The notes under the pieces are model-generated. The model did not search any database, was not told the origin of the DNA, and was given only the letters and a program-made list of their open reading frames with translations. Below, one piece after another: positions 15,364 to 24,008 of a stretch of 64,000 nucleotides of DNA (positions are counted from its first letter, which is position 1; each line of letters starts with the position of its first letter). The translations under genes and the position numbers were made by a program. Source of the DNA: Lacipirellula parvula (GTDB lineage: Bacteria > Planctomycetota > Planctomycetia > Pirellulales > Lacipirellulaceae); the NCBI RefSeq assembly GCF_009177095.1, contig NZ_AP021861.1, positions 6,616,501-6,680,500 on the forward strand. Direction: 5' to 3'.

Positions 15364-17055
15364 TCAGCGGGCTTCGCCGCTCGTCGCTGGAGCAACCGTT
15401 GGAAGCGCCGCCGGAGCCGTCGGCGATGCCTCGATCAGCGGTGATTGCAAGACAAACAACACGCGCACCCGTGAATCCGCAGCGGCAGCTTCTTTCGGCG
15501 CCTCGCTGCTCGACACTGCCAAACCGCCCGTCAGCGGCGCCGCGTCCGCAGCCTGACCAACGCCGGCAACGCTCACTGTCGGCTTGCCTGTTTGCTGCGG
15601 CGCGACTGCATCGACCGCCGCAGCGCCGTCGACGCTCACCGCCGACACCATCGCTCCCGTCGCGCGACACGCAGCAAGCAGCTGCTCGATCTTCTGCGAC
15701 GACGCTTCGACCCACACGACTTGTTGATCGCCGCCGTTCCGCGAGCGCAATTCCACACCCAGCGCCGGCGACGTTTGGCTGTAAAAGTAAAAACGATCGC
15801 CCGCCGCCCCGTTCTTTGCTTCGATCTTGCCATCAGCGAGTTCGGAACGATCAGCTTCATTGTCGAACGCTCCGCCAGTCGTGAGTTGGCGACTCGCGGC
15901 GTCTGCCTGCTCCGCTTTGTCGTGCGCGGCAATCGATCCCCCTCGGGCCTGCATGCCGCGCGCGAGCGGCCAGCCAAGCTCGTCCCCCTCGCCCTTCGAC
16001 GGCGTCGACGCAGCGATGTCACTCTTTGCGAGCAACTCGCGGAACCACTCCGCGCCTTCCGGCTTGGCGAGTTCGAGCGTGACGGTCGTCGCTCCTTCCG
16101 CTTCGCTTGCTTTGAGCGTCTCTAGCGCCGCGCGCTGAGATTCGTCGGTCGCCACAGCGTCTTCGGCCTTCTTGCCGAGGCTCGGCACCCCTGCTCCGCC
16201 ACCGCCTCCGCCAGCCATGCCAAACGCTTGCGGCGCCGCATCGCTCATTGGCTCCGCTGCCGCGAGCGCCGCATCAGCGGCCGGCGCCGCTTCTTTGAAT
16301 TCCAGCGCCCTCGCGCCGCCCGTCCCGGACGACTCCATCGCCAAGGCATCGGCCGGCGCGCTCGCTGGTTCCGACATGGGAGCTGCTGGTGCGACAGTCG
16401 CCGGAGCAGCCGCCGCATCGACGGCGAGCGTCGTCGTCTCGCCCACGGGCGGAGACGGCGCCGCAGCGCTCATCTGCGCGCGAAACCCGGGCGGCACTTC
16501 ATCAGCCTTCTGCTTTACAGCGGCGCGCGGCTCGTTCGACTGCTCCGCGAGCAAGCCGTCGTCCGCGCGACGCAGCTCAACGCCCCCTTCGCGTGCCAGC
16601 TGTTCGGCCTCCTCTTGCCGAGGCGCCGCCATCACGGGCGCCTTCTTCGCCTTCGCCACGTTCTCGCCCGCGTGCTTTTCTTCCGGCGGCTGGAAGATCG
16701 CGATCACGATCGTCGCAGCGATCGCCAATGCCGACCAAACCAGCCCGCGACGGATCCCCGCCCAGCGATCGATCGGCGGCTCAGGCAACGTCGCCGGGCC
16801 ATGCGCGGCAAGATCGGCCCGAGCCTGATCAATCTCAGCCAACACGCTCGCACGCAAGTCGAGCCCCAGCGGCTCGCGCGGCAAGCGCTGAATCTCGTTC
16901 GACAGCGATCGCAGCTCATCGACAAGCGCCGCAGCCAGCGGATCGTTCCGCAGCCGCTCCTCAACGCGCGCACGCTCCGCCGCCGTCAGCTCCCCATCGA
17001 CATAAGCGCTGAGGAGCTCGTCGTCGAATTCGTCGTTAGCGTTCTCGGCCGTCAT
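15364..17055 (-). CDS. Membrane anti-sigma factor with large C-terminal domain
   Basis: A 563-residue protein with an anti-sigma N-terminus: DDELLSAYVDGELTAAERAR and the following helices match zinc-finger-type anti-sigma domains, though a complete ZAS His-X3-Cys-X2-Cys set is absent. One membrane helix follows near residue 110 (LVWSALAIAATIVIAIFQPP). The region 125-290 is Ala/Pro-rich and disordered. The last 270 residues include VTLELAKPEGAEWFRELLAK and DRFYFYSQTSPALGVELRS and look like a folded domain outside the membrane. It starts about 270 bp after the sigma factor gene on the same strand, so it probably holds that sigma factor at the membrane until a cell-envelope signal arrives. Confidence 0.85.
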   Translation of the reverse strand: MTAENANDEFDDELLSAYVDGELTAAERARVEERLRNDPLAAALVDELRSLSNEIQRLPREPLGLDLRASVLAEIDQARADLAAHGPATLPEPPIDRWAGIRRGLVWSALAIAATIVIAIFQPPEEKHAGENVAKAKKAPVMAAPRQEEAEQLAREGGVELRRADDGLLAEQSNEPRAAVKQKADEVPPGFRAQMSAAAPSPPVGETTTLAVDAAAAPATVAPAAPMSEPASAPADALAMESSGTGGARALEFKEAAPAADAALAAAEPMSDAAPQAFGMAGGGGGGAGVPSLGKKAEDAVATDESQRAALETLKASEAEGATTVTLELAKPEGAEWFRELLAKSDIAASTPSKGEGDELGWPLARGMQARGGSIAAHDKAEQADAASRQLTTGGAFDNEADRSELADGKIEAKNGAAGDRFYFYSQTSPALGVELRSRNGGDQQVVWVEASSQKIEQLLAACRATGAMVSAVSVDGAAAVDAVAPQQTGKPTVSVAGVGQAADAAPLTGGLAVSSSEAPKEAAAADSRVRVLFVLQSPLIEASPTAPAALPTVAPATSGEAR

Positions 17056-17079
17056 GCTCTTAGTAAATACAAATACGAT

Positions 17080-17302
17080 TCAACCACGAAAACGACGAAA
17101 GGTACGAAAACAAGGAAAGGCATTGGAACCGCAGATGAACGCCGATGGACGCAAATAGGAAAGCGGTCAACCGCTCGCTCAACTCTGTACTAGCAACTGA
17201 CAACGGACCACTGACAACTGACTCTTGTTCAATCTGCGTTTATCCGCGGTTCCAAAACTCGAATTCCCATCTTTCGTTCTTTTCGTCAATTTCGTGGTTA
17301 AA
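17080..17302. repeat. Three nested inverted repeats between sigma and anti-sigma genes
   Basis: Outer arms: AACCACGAAAACGACGAAAG near 17083 and TTTCGTCAATTTCGTGGTTA ending near 17299. Middle arms: GGAACCGCAGATGAACGCC near 17124 and CTGCGTTTATCCGCGGTTCC ending near 17254. Innermost: half of a family D element at 17191-17223. Each layer belongs to a different family. Confidence 0.8.
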
Positions 17303-17322
17303 AAATCCCCGCATTAAAAACC

Positions 17323-17907
17323 CTAACCCGCCTGCGGGGCTTCCTCGCCCCACATGCTCCGCAGCCGGTCGCGGAGTTGCAACCGGGCTCGGAACAACCG
17401 ACTCCGTACGGTCCCGACCGGTAATTCTAGAATCTCCGCAATCGCCTCGTACGAACACCCTTCCATTTCCCGCAGCACCAGAATCTTCCGGTGCTGGTCA
17501 CCCAGTTCCGCCAGGGCCGTGTGAACCTGCTCGGCCCGCTCGTCGACGAGCATCTGCTCGCCTGGCGCCGCTGTTTCATCCATCGGTTCCTCCCCGGCTC
17601 CCTCTTTGGCCGCGTCGATCGACGCCATCGGCCGCGCTCGCCGCCGGCGGGTTAGCGCCTGATTCATCGCAATGCGGTACAGCCACGTGAAAAACTGCGA
17701 GTCGCCCCGGAAGGCGTCGAGCTTCAGGTAAGCCTGCACAAACGCATCTTGCACGGCGTCCGCGGCGTCTTCGCGCGTGCCGGCAATCCGCAGCATCGTG
17801 TTGAAGAGCCGCTCCTGGTACCGCCCCACCAAATCGCCAAACGCAGCGCGATCGCCCGCGCGGGCGGCCTCGACTAGCTCGGCGTCGGTGGGGACCGTTG
17901 GATTCAC
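17323..17907 (-). CDS. ECF-type RNA polymerase sigma factor
   Basis: A sigma-70 factor of the ECF (RpoE-like) class, about 194 residues from the GTG start. Region 2 is clear: DLVGRYQERLFNTMLRI, DAADAVQDAFVQAYLKL and FFTWLYRIAMNQALTRRRR (promoter melting and -10 recognition). Region 4 follows: LGDQHRKILVLREMEGCSYE and LELPVGTVRSRLFRARLQLR (-35-binding helix-turn-helix). An ATG at 18009 would add 34 residues but lacks a ribosome-binding site; the GTG at 17907 has GAGAAG just upstream. It is paired with the membrane anti-sigma gene downstream. Target genes cannot be deduced. Confidence 0.92.
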   Translation of the reverse strand: MNPTVPTDAELVEAARAGDRAAFGDLVGRYQERLFNTMLRIAGTREDAADAVQDAFVQAYLKLDAFRGDSQFFTWLYRIAMNQALTRRRRARPMASIDAAKEGAGEEPMDETAAPGEQMLVDERAEQVHTALAELGDQHRKILVLREMEGCSYEAIAEILELPVGTVRSRLFRARLQLRDRLRSMWGEEAPQAG

Positions 17908-18044
17908 GCTCTTCTCTGGAGAATGTAGATGCCTGGGCGGCGGAGAAAGTTCCCCGAAAAGGTTCCGGCGCGCATTCTTTCGCACCTGCCGCCCCCTGTC
18001 AAACCGCATGTTACGGGGCCGTTACAGGGGCCCGCTGTCACGCC

Positions 18045-18219
18045 AGCAGCCGCGGGTCAACGACCCGCCGGAGCGAAACAAGAACATGTATGATGTAGGA
18101 TTTATGATTGCTGATCTGCCTGCCGGAGGCGCCCGTACCCTCCCCACATCAGAAATCATAAATCCTAAATCATAAATCCCTCTCTCCCCGCTCCGGCCGG
18201 TCGTTGACCGGCGGCTGCT
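18045..18219. repeat. Nested palindromes (family G outside, another palindrome inside)
   Basis: Outer arms: CAGCCGCGGGTCAACGACCC at 18045-18075 and GGCCGGTCGTTGACCGGCGG at 18191-18219, the same pair as at 14670-14853. The inner palindrome (18083-18179) has arms GTAGGATTTATGATT and AATCATAAATCCTAAATCAT, unrelated to the inner one of the first copy. It fills the divergent spacer between the sigma factor and bioF genes. Confidence 0.85.
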
Positions 18220-18236
18220 TGCCTCGATTAGGCTCC

Positions 18237-19412
18237 ATGGCTCCGCTTGATTGGATCGACGCTGAACTCGCAGGCCTACGCCAGCGTGATCTGCTGCGCG
18301 AACTGCCGGCGCCGTTCGACCTGCAAACCACGACGATCGAAGTCGCCGGTCGGCCGCTGATCAACTTCGCGTCGAACGACTATCTCGGCCTCGCCGCCGA
18401 TCCCCGCCTTGCCGCCGCGGCGGCCGAGGCCTGCCATGCGACCGGCGTCGGTCGCGGCGCCAGCCCGCTCGTCTGCGGCCGTTCCACCATTCACGCCGAA
18501 CTCGAACGCCGGCTCGCCGAGTTCGAGCACGCCGAGGCCGCCCTGCTCTTCCCCTCCGGCTTCGCGGCGAACGCCGGCATTGTCCCCGCCCTTGCCGACC
18601 GCGGCGATGCGATCTTTGCCGATGCGAAGAACCACGCCAGCCTCATCGACGGCTGCCGCCTCTCGCGGGCCGAGACGCACATCTACCGCCACAACGATGC
18701 CGCGCACCTCGCCGAGTTGCTTGCCACCCATGCACCGCAGGCCCGCCGTTCGCTGATCGCAACCGACACCCTGTTCAGCATGGATGGCGACGTGGCGCCG
18801 CTCGTCGAGATCGCCGCCCTCGCGCGCCGCTACGATGCGATGCTGCTGCTCGACGAAGCCCACGCCACCGGCGTCTTCGGCCCGCACGGCCGCGGGCTGG
18901 CCGAGGCCGCCAGCATCGAACCGGACGGCGCCATCCGCATCGGCACGATGAGCAAGGCCCTCGGCGTCGCGGGCGGGTTTGTCGTCGGGCCGCAGGCGCT
19001 CGTCGATTACCTCGCGAATCGGGCCCGCAGCTACGTTTTCTCGACCGCTCAGCCGGCGTCGACCGCCGCCGCAGCGATTGTCGCCCTCGACGTCGTCGTC
19101 GCCGAACCGCAGCGCCGAACGCAGCTACTCGCCACGGCCGCCGACCTTCGCGAACGTCTCCAAGCCGCCGGCTGGCGAACCGGCGACTCAGCCAGCCAGA
19201 TCATCCCGATCGAGGTCGGCCCCGCAGCCGAAGCCGTCGCCCTCAGCCGCCGCCTCCGCGACGCCGGGTTCTGGGTCCCAGCGATCCGCCCCCCCTCGGT
19301 CCCCCCCGGCGAATCGCTGCTCCGCCTCAGCCTCACCGCCAATCACACCCCGGCGATGATCGGCGCCCTGCTCGCCGCCCTGGGAGCGAACCACCAAGAC
19401 GCGAAGGCATGA
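18237..19412 (+). CDS. bioF: 8-amino-7-oxononanoate synthase
   Basis: A PLP enzyme of the alpha-oxoamine synthase family, 391 residues. It condenses pimeloyl-ACP/CoA with alanine to make KAPA in biotin synthesis. Motifs: NFASNDYLGLAADPRL, GASPLVCGRSTIHAELE, ALLFPSGFAANAG, DAKNHASLIDGCRLS, LLLDEAHATGVFGPHGRG and the PLP-lysine segment TMSKALGVAGGFV. Close relatives (glycine C-acetyltransferase, Kbl) share these motifs; the N-terminal LRQRDLLRELPA favours BioF. No other bio gene is nearby. The last residues (NHQDAKA) and the stop lie in a dispersed repeat (see 19389-19594), so the natural end may have been replaced. Confidence 0.9.
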   Translation: MAPLDWIDAELAGLRQRDLLRELPAPFDLQTTTIEVAGRPLINFASNDYLGLAADPRLAAAAAEACHATGVGRGASPLVCGRSTIHAELERRLAEFEHAEAALLFPSGFAANAGIVPALADRGDAIFADAKNHASLIDGCRLSRAETHIYRHNDAAHLAELLATHAPQARRSLIATDTLFSMDGDVAPLVEIAALARRYDAMLLLDEAHATGVFGPHGRGLAEAASIEPDGAIRIGTMSKALGVAGGFVVGPQALVDYLANRARSYVFSTAQPASTAAAAIVALDVVVAEPQRRTQLLATAADLRERLQAAGWRTGDSASQIIPIEVGPAAEAVALSRRLRDAGFWVPAIRPPSVPPGESLLRLSLTANHTPAMIGALLAALGANHQDAKA

Positions 19413-19594
19413 AGAACGCACGAAGCACAAGCCCGCCTCTAGCCGGACCGCCACGCGGTCCGGGCGGCGCCACAAAACCGCTCGCCATTAAGCCACGGTG
19501 ACTCCACCGCAGCCCGGAGGACAGTGGCCCTCCGGCTGGAAGCCATACTTCCCCTTCGTGACTTCCTTCGTGCCCTCCGAGCCTTCGTGGCTTG
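19389..19594. repeat. Composite inverted repeat overlapping the bioF stop
   Basis: Outer arms: ACCACCAAGACGCGAAGGCA near 19390 and its imperfect partner CGAGCCTTCGTGGCTTGC ending near 19594. A family I hairpin (19434-19473) lies inside. The remaining spacer to 19870 holds a C-rich stretch and several copies of TGACCGC near 19810, but no gene that I can support. Confidence 0.7.
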
Positions 19595-19870
19595 CCCGCA
19601 AAATCGCCCCGTTCCCCCCAAAACAATGGCCACCCGCCGTGACGCAAGTCGCAGCCCCGCAAAAACTTGACGCTGCCAACTAGGCCACTTAACATCAAAG
19701 CTGCACAATTTCCCCAATCCCCCAGGTCATCCATAGGGGGAGAGCGATCGACTTTCAGCTTTCAGCATTCAGCCAAACAAGCAGCCCGCCCGGGCGCCCT
19801 TTCCGGCTGACCGCTGACCGCTGACCGCCGACCGCTTCCAAAGCGGCCCGCAGCGCAGGAACAGATTCCC

Positions 19871-21259
19871 TTGGCCCTCATTCTGCAAATCGTCGTTCTC
19901 TTGGTGGTCCTGGTCGGTCTGATCACGATCATCATGAGCATCAAGAACTGGCACTGGGCCCAGATGCTCCTGCTGCTGAGCATCTTCTTTATGTCGCTCG
20001 CCACCTTCTACTTGGGGTTGGAAACTTTCCGCCTCAATCGCAACATTCGCAAGAACATCATCACCAAGGAAAAGCAGCTAGCCGACCTCCAAGCCGACGT
20101 GCGCGCGTTGCAGCGGGGAACGATCAGCAGCGATCCGGCCGTGATGCGCGTCTTCAACTCCGAAAAGTTTGCCGGCGAAGTGCCGTACGACGCCGAGGTC
20201 GAAGGCCGCATGCCGAGCCTCGCCGTCTGGACGACGCGGTTGCAAGATCTCGCCCGCGCTCGCGGCAAGGTCTGGCGCAACGCGACCCCCACCGCGATTC
20301 AGCAAACGGGCCAGGTGACCGTCACGATTGCTCCGGCGCAGCTGGCTCCGGCGGTCGATCCCGACATCGCTGACCCAAGCGCCGAGGCTCCTGCCGCCGC
20401 AGCTCCCGCGGCGCCGCAAGGTCACGGCCTCCCCGTCGGCGCCATCGTTTACGCCTTCGAGAACGGCGCCCCGAATCCTGCCGCTCCCGACCAAGGCGCC
20501 CAGTACATCGGCGAATTCAAAGTCGCCCAGGCCACCGAAAACGCGGTGGTGCTGGAACCAGTCCAAGCCATCACGCCGTTCATTGGCAATCGCATCCTCA
20601 AGTCGATCCAGACGAAGAAAACCTGGAGCCTGTACGAGCTGATGCCGGCAGACAACCACGCCCTCTTCGCCGGGCTCGATGAAGCCGCCCTCAAAGCGCT
20701 TCTGCCGGCGTCGACGGTCAACGAGTACATCCGCCAGGGAACGCCCGCGAAGCCCGACGACGACGAATACCACCGCGCCGCCTTCGACGCGGCCGCTCCC
20801 GAAGGGAATCAGATCGGTCCCGACGACGCGAAGGCAGACCCCTCGAAGGTCGTCGAATGGCGTTACGACCGCCCGCTGCGCGACTACAGCTACCTGTTCC
20901 CCGATATGATGCGCGAACGCTCCGTGATGGAAGCGGACATCGCGGAATTAAAGCAGCAGATTGCCGACCTCGACGCCGCGCAGGCCAGTGCGAAGAAGCT
21001 CGAAGCACTGCGTACGAAGGAGCGGACCGAGGTCAGCGCCGACCTGAAGAACATGGAACGCGACCTCGCGTTCATCAAGAACCTGCGGGCGAAAATCAAC
21101 TCGCAGATCGCTAACGGCCGGGCGCAGATCGAAAACTTGCTCAAGCAAAACGCCGATGGCGCCCGCACGCTGATCGCAGAGAAACTGGCGGAACTGCAAG
21201 AAATCGACAGACAGTCCCCCGCCCCAGCGCCCAGATCCCTGCTCAATCTCCCTAACTAG
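19871..21259 (+). CDS. Hypothetical membrane-anchored coiled-coil protein
   Basis: A 462-residue protein with two N-terminal membrane helices (LILQIVVLLVVLVGLITIIM and AQMLLLLSIFFMSLATFYLG), then a large soluble part. Residues about 60-95 and 345-440 are strongly coiled-coil (EADIAELKQQIADLDAAQAS, RDLAFIKNLRAKINSQIAN). A middle domain (GAIVYAFENG, YIGEFKVAQATENAVVLEPV) may be beta-rich. It starts with TTG; the first ATG is inside the first helix (MSIKNWH), so the TTG is needed for a complete helix. Function unknown; likely envelope-associated. No operon partner. Confidence 0.78.
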   Translation: MALILQIVVLLVVLVGLITIIMSIKNWHWAQMLLLLSIFFMSLATFYLGLETFRLNRNIRKNIITKEKQLADLQADVRALQRGTISSDPAVMRVFNSEKFAGEVPYDAEVEGRMPSLAVWTTRLQDLARARGKVWRNATPTAIQQTGQVTVTIAPAQLAPAVDPDIADPSAEAPAAAAPAAPQGHGLPVGAIVYAFENGAPNPAAPDQGAQYIGEFKVAQATENAVVLEPVQAITPFIGNRILKSIQTKKTWSLYELMPADNHALFAGLDEAALKALLPASTVNEYIRQGTPAKPDDDEYHRAAFDAAAPEGNQIGPDDAKADPSKVVEWRYDRPLRDYSYLFPDMMRERSVMEADIAELKQQIADLDAAQASAKKLEALRTKERTEVSADLKNMERDLAFIKNLRAKINSQIANGRAQIENLLKQNADGARTLIAEKLAELQEIDRQSPAPAPRSLLNLPN

Positions 21260-21286
21260 CGAGCCGCGGGGTTCACCCCCGCGGTC
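21259..21286. repeat. Hairpin repeat, family F (copy F1)
   Basis: GCGAGCCGCGGGGTTCACCC with its complementary stem and GGTC end, immediately after the stop of the coiled-coil protein gene. It could act as a terminator, but no T-tract follows. Confidence 0.8.
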
Positions 21287-21341
21287 TGCGTCCCCCCGCA
21301 GTTCTCTTTCTCGCCGCCAGCGACGACGATAAAATCGTCAC

Positions 21342-21437
21342 ATGCCCGTTCCGCGGAAAACAAAGCTCCCCGCCGCCGACGCCTGGATGCTGGCATTCAT
21401 GGTCGTCGTTGAACTACTGGCGTGGGTCTCGCTCTAA
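21342..21437 (+). CDS. Possible 31-residue membrane peptide
   Basis: A short frame (MPVPRKTKLPAADAWM, then hydrophobic LAFMVVVELLAWVSL) with a basic start and one potential membrane helix. It is preceded by the small palindrome GACGATAAAATCGTC. There is no strong ribosome-binding site and no known family. It lies in the 410-bp spacer upstream of the rhomboid gene, which otherwise holds only F1 and C-rich sequence. Confidence 0.3.
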   Translation: MPVPRKTKLPAADAWMLAFMVVVELLAWVSL

Positions 21438-21669
21438 CCACGGGCGTCCGCCGTGCCATCGCCTGCCCCAAGCTCCCCGTAGGCCGCTGGCCTCCGGCTG
21501 CTTCGCGCGGAAAAGCCGCGACAGTCCCGCGAAGGTTCCGCCTTCCCCCCTCGTCTTTCTGCGGCTACCTTCCCCTCTGACGCCCTCGCCGGCCCCGCCG
21601 ACGTACAATTCGGGGGCCCGCTCCGCATCCACTCCGCCGTTCGCGGCGAATTAGTAGTCAGCAGCCGCT

Positions 21670-22554
21670 ATGGGACTTTACGACCGAGAATACGCCCGCG
21701 ACGGCGAACCAGGCTTCCGCCTCAGCGCGCCGACTTCGGCGACGATGCAGTTGATCGTCATCACCGGCGTCGTGTACCTGGCGCAATTGTTCACCCCCGC
21801 AGTAGGCGACTATTTCTCGCTGAAGTGCGACTGGTTCTTGCGTCCCTGGACCTCCTACCAACTGGTCACGTACGGGTTCCTCCACTCGCAGCAAGACGTC
21901 GCGCATATTTTGATCAATATGCTCGTGCTGTTCATGTTCGGGCGCGAGGTGGAAGCCCGCTATGGAAAACGTGAGTTTATTCTCTTTTACTTGCTCGGCA
22001 TCGTGGCGGCCGGCTTGGTTTGGTCGTTGAGCGAATATGCCGTCAACGTGAGCGACCCGGACTTCGCGGTGCTGCGGCAACTCGGGAAAGTGCCGACGGC
22101 CATCGGCGCCTCGGGCGCCCTCGCCGGCCTTGTGGTCCTCTTCGCCTTCAATTGGCCGCACCGGCAGGTACTGCTGTTCTTCCTGATTCCCGTCCCGATG
22201 TGGGTCGCCGCCGCACTTGGCATCCTCTTCGACGTTCGGGGGGCGATGGCGCGCAGCGGCGACATCGCGTTCACCTGCCATCTTGGCGGCGCCCTCTATG
22301 GTCTGGCGTACTACAAGCTCGGCTGGCAACTGAGCCGGTTTTGGCCGACGAACTTCACCATGCCCAAACTCCCTGGCAGCGGTCCTAAGCTCCGCGTTCA
22401 CGATCCCGACGAAGACGATGCGGAAGACTCTCTCGCCCAGCAAGTCGACGTCATCCTCGAAAAGATCCAACGCAGCGGCAAAGACAGCCTCACGTGGAAA
22501 GAACGCCGCACGCTTGAACGGGCGAGCAAGGAGTACCAGGAGAAACGGCGTTAG
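21670..22554 (+). CDS. Rhomboid-family intramembrane serine protease
   Basis: A 294-residue membrane protein. The rhomboid core has the catalytic Ser in IGASGALAGLV (near residue 148), the catalytic His in CHLGGALYGLAYYKLGW (near residue 206), and the loop-1/helix-2 segment TYGFLHSQQDVAHILINMLV with its conserved His and Asn. Six to seven helices are visible. The soluble C-terminal tail of about 80 residues is charged (DPDEDDAEDSLAQQVDVILE, SLTWKERRTLERASKEYQEK), a tail also seen in other bacterial rhomboids. Substrate unknown. Confidence 0.92.
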   Translation: MGLYDREYARDGEPGFRLSAPTSATMQLIVITGVVYLAQLFTPAVGDYFSLKCDWFLRPWTSYQLVTYGFLHSQQDVAHILINMLVLFMFGREVEARYGKREFILFYLLGIVAAGLVWSLSEYAVNVSDPDFAVLRQLGKVPTAIGASGALAGLVVLFAFNWPHRQVLLFFLIPVPMWVAAALGILFDVRGAMARSGDIAFTCHLGGALYGLAYYKLGWQLSRFWPTNFTMPKLPGSGPKLRVHDPDEDDAEDSLAQQVDVILEKIQRSGKDSLTWKERRTLERASKEYQEKRR

Positions 22555-22673
22555 GTAGGGTTCAGAAGTACGGGTCGATACGGGGAAACTTCGGAACGCT
22601 TTATGCAGGCACGTATCGCGTAACGGCGGCTTAATTGCCCACTGCCCACAAAACTCCAACCCCGCTCATCTCC

Positions 22674-23594
22674 ATGTCATCGCTCGCCAATCAGCGCATT
22701 CTCATCACCGGCGCCAGCGGCCTCGTTGGGTCGCGACTCTCGGCTGAGCTCGCCAAACTCGGCGCCCAGCCAGTCGCCGCCGTCCGCCGGCCGGTGAGGG
22801 ACGAAGCCCGTGAACTCTATTGGAATCCTGACCGCGGCGAGATCGATCGCGCGAAGCTCGAGGGGATCGACGCCGTCGTCCACCTCGCCGGCGAGAACAT
22901 CGCCGAGGGTCGCTGGAGCGAGGAGTTCAAACGCAAGATTCTCGAAAGCCGCGTCAAAGGGACGCACCTCGTCGCCGACGCCCTCGCCCATTTGGAACGC
23001 AAGCCCCGCGTCTTCGTCTCCGCCTCGGCCATCGGTTACTATGGCAACCGCGGCGCCGACGTGATGACCGAGCAATCGTCGCCCGACGACGACTTCCTCG
23101 CCAAAGTCTGCCAACAGTGGGAAGCGGCCGCCCAGCCGGCCCGCGACGCCGGCATTCCGGTGACGAACATCCGCATTGGCGTCGTCCTCAGCGCCGACGG
23201 CGCCGCGCTGGCGAAGATGCTCACGCCGTTCAAGCTCGGCCTCGGCGGCAAGGTCGGCAGCGGCGAGCAGTTTATGAGTTGGATCACGATCGACGACCTC
23301 GTCGGCGCGATCATCTTCCTGCTCAGCCGCAGCGAGCCCGTCGTCGGCCCGGTGAACGTCGTCGCTCCCAATCCGTCGACGAACCTCAGCTTCACGAAAA
23401 CCCTCGGCCGGGTCCTCGGCCGCCCGACGGTACTCCCCATGCCCGCGTTCGCAGTAAAGCTGCTGTTCGGCGAAATGGGCGACGCCCTGCTCCTCTCCAG
23501 CACCCGCGTCGCCCCCACGGCTCTGCAGTCGGCCGGCTACCAGTTCCAGTACCCCGAACTAGAACCCGCCCTCCGCCATCTTCTCAACAGATGA
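22674..23594 (+). CDS. TIGR01777-family NAD(P)-binding epimerase-like protein
   Basis: An SDR-superfamily protein of 306 residues. It has the nucleotide-binding ILITGASGLVGSRLSAELAK at the N-terminus, VVHLAGENIAEGRWSEEFKR, SASAIGYYGNRG with the Tyr of the SDR site, and SWITIDDLVGAIIFLL. These match the YfcH/TIGR01777 group, whose members are widespread but biochemically undefined. The ATG at 22674 is used because the motif follows at once; the upstream ATG at 22635 adds 13 residues of non-conserved sequence. A family F hairpin follows 4 bp after the stop. Confidence 0.9.
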   Translation: MSSLANQRILITGASGLVGSRLSAELAKLGAQPVAAVRRPVRDEARELYWNPDRGEIDRAKLEGIDAVVHLAGENIAEGRWSEEFKRKILESRVKGTHLVADALAHLERKPRVFVSASAIGYYGNRGADVMTEQSSPDDDFLAKVCQQWEAAAQPARDAGIPVTNIRIGVVLSADGAALAKMLTPFKLGLGGKVGSGEQFMSWITIDDLVGAIIFLLSRSEPVVGPVNVVAPNPSTNLSFTKTLGRVLGRPTVLPMPAFAVKLLFGEMGDALLLSSTRVAPTALQSAGYQFQYPELEPALRHLLNR

Positions 23595-23597
23595 CCA

Positions 23598-23624
23598 GCG
23601 AGCCGGAGGGTTCATCCCTCCGGT
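23598..23624. repeat. Hairpin repeat, family F (copy F2)
   Basis: GCGAGCCGGAGGGTTCATCC with its complementary stem, ending in GGTC. Best match to the family consensus. It may act as the terminator of the preceding gene. Confidence 0.82.
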
Positions 23625-23887
23625 CCCCGCCCCGGTCCCCCGCCCCCAGATCCCGCCCCGCCAATCTGCGCAAAACCACCGCCCCCCTTCTGCGTAAAAT
23701 AGGGAGTAGGAATTCGTTCCACGCACGGGGATACTGAATGCCCTGCCAACCGTTGGGCTTCCCGGCCAGCCCCGCCCAAAAACGTCCCGCCCCGCCGCTC
23801 CCCGCCCCGCATCATTAAGGTTCCGTCATCCCCGCCATCGCCCGTTCCCGCGGGTAACAGCCCGTTTCCCACCCCGGCGCCATGCCA
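23625..23887. other. C-rich spacer upstream of the lpd promoter
   Basis: Strong strand asymmetry: repeated CCCCGCCCC, CCCGCCCC and CCCCC runs on the plus strand, so G-runs on the minus strand. No gene is supported. G-quadruplex or i-motif potential is conceivable but unproven. Confidence 0.5.
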
Positions 23888-23915
23888 TTGTGAGAACCCC
23901 GCCCCCCGTTAAAAT
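23888..23915 (+). promoter_or_regulatory. Sigma-70-like promoter for the pyruvate dehydrogenase genes
   Basis: TTGTGA and TAAAAT are separated by 16 nt, about 90 nt upstream of the lpd start. The leader then ends in a strong ribosome-binding site (GAGGAGAGG) at 24000-24007. It is the best hexamer pair in the spacer. Confidence 0.45.
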
Positions 23916-24008
23916 GATGGGTTCGCGAGGGTTAGATCAGCTAGGTTCAGTCGTCCATCGAGACGCGGCCGACGAGAGAAGGCCAACGAAAAGGAACTGA
24001 GGAGAGGT

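Noticed and set aside
15144-15395. Small frame containing GSLPLEGRAGEGVERW near the anti-sigma gene
   Set aside because: This is the translated family A element, not a gene; it is useful only as proof of the origin of the folK insert.
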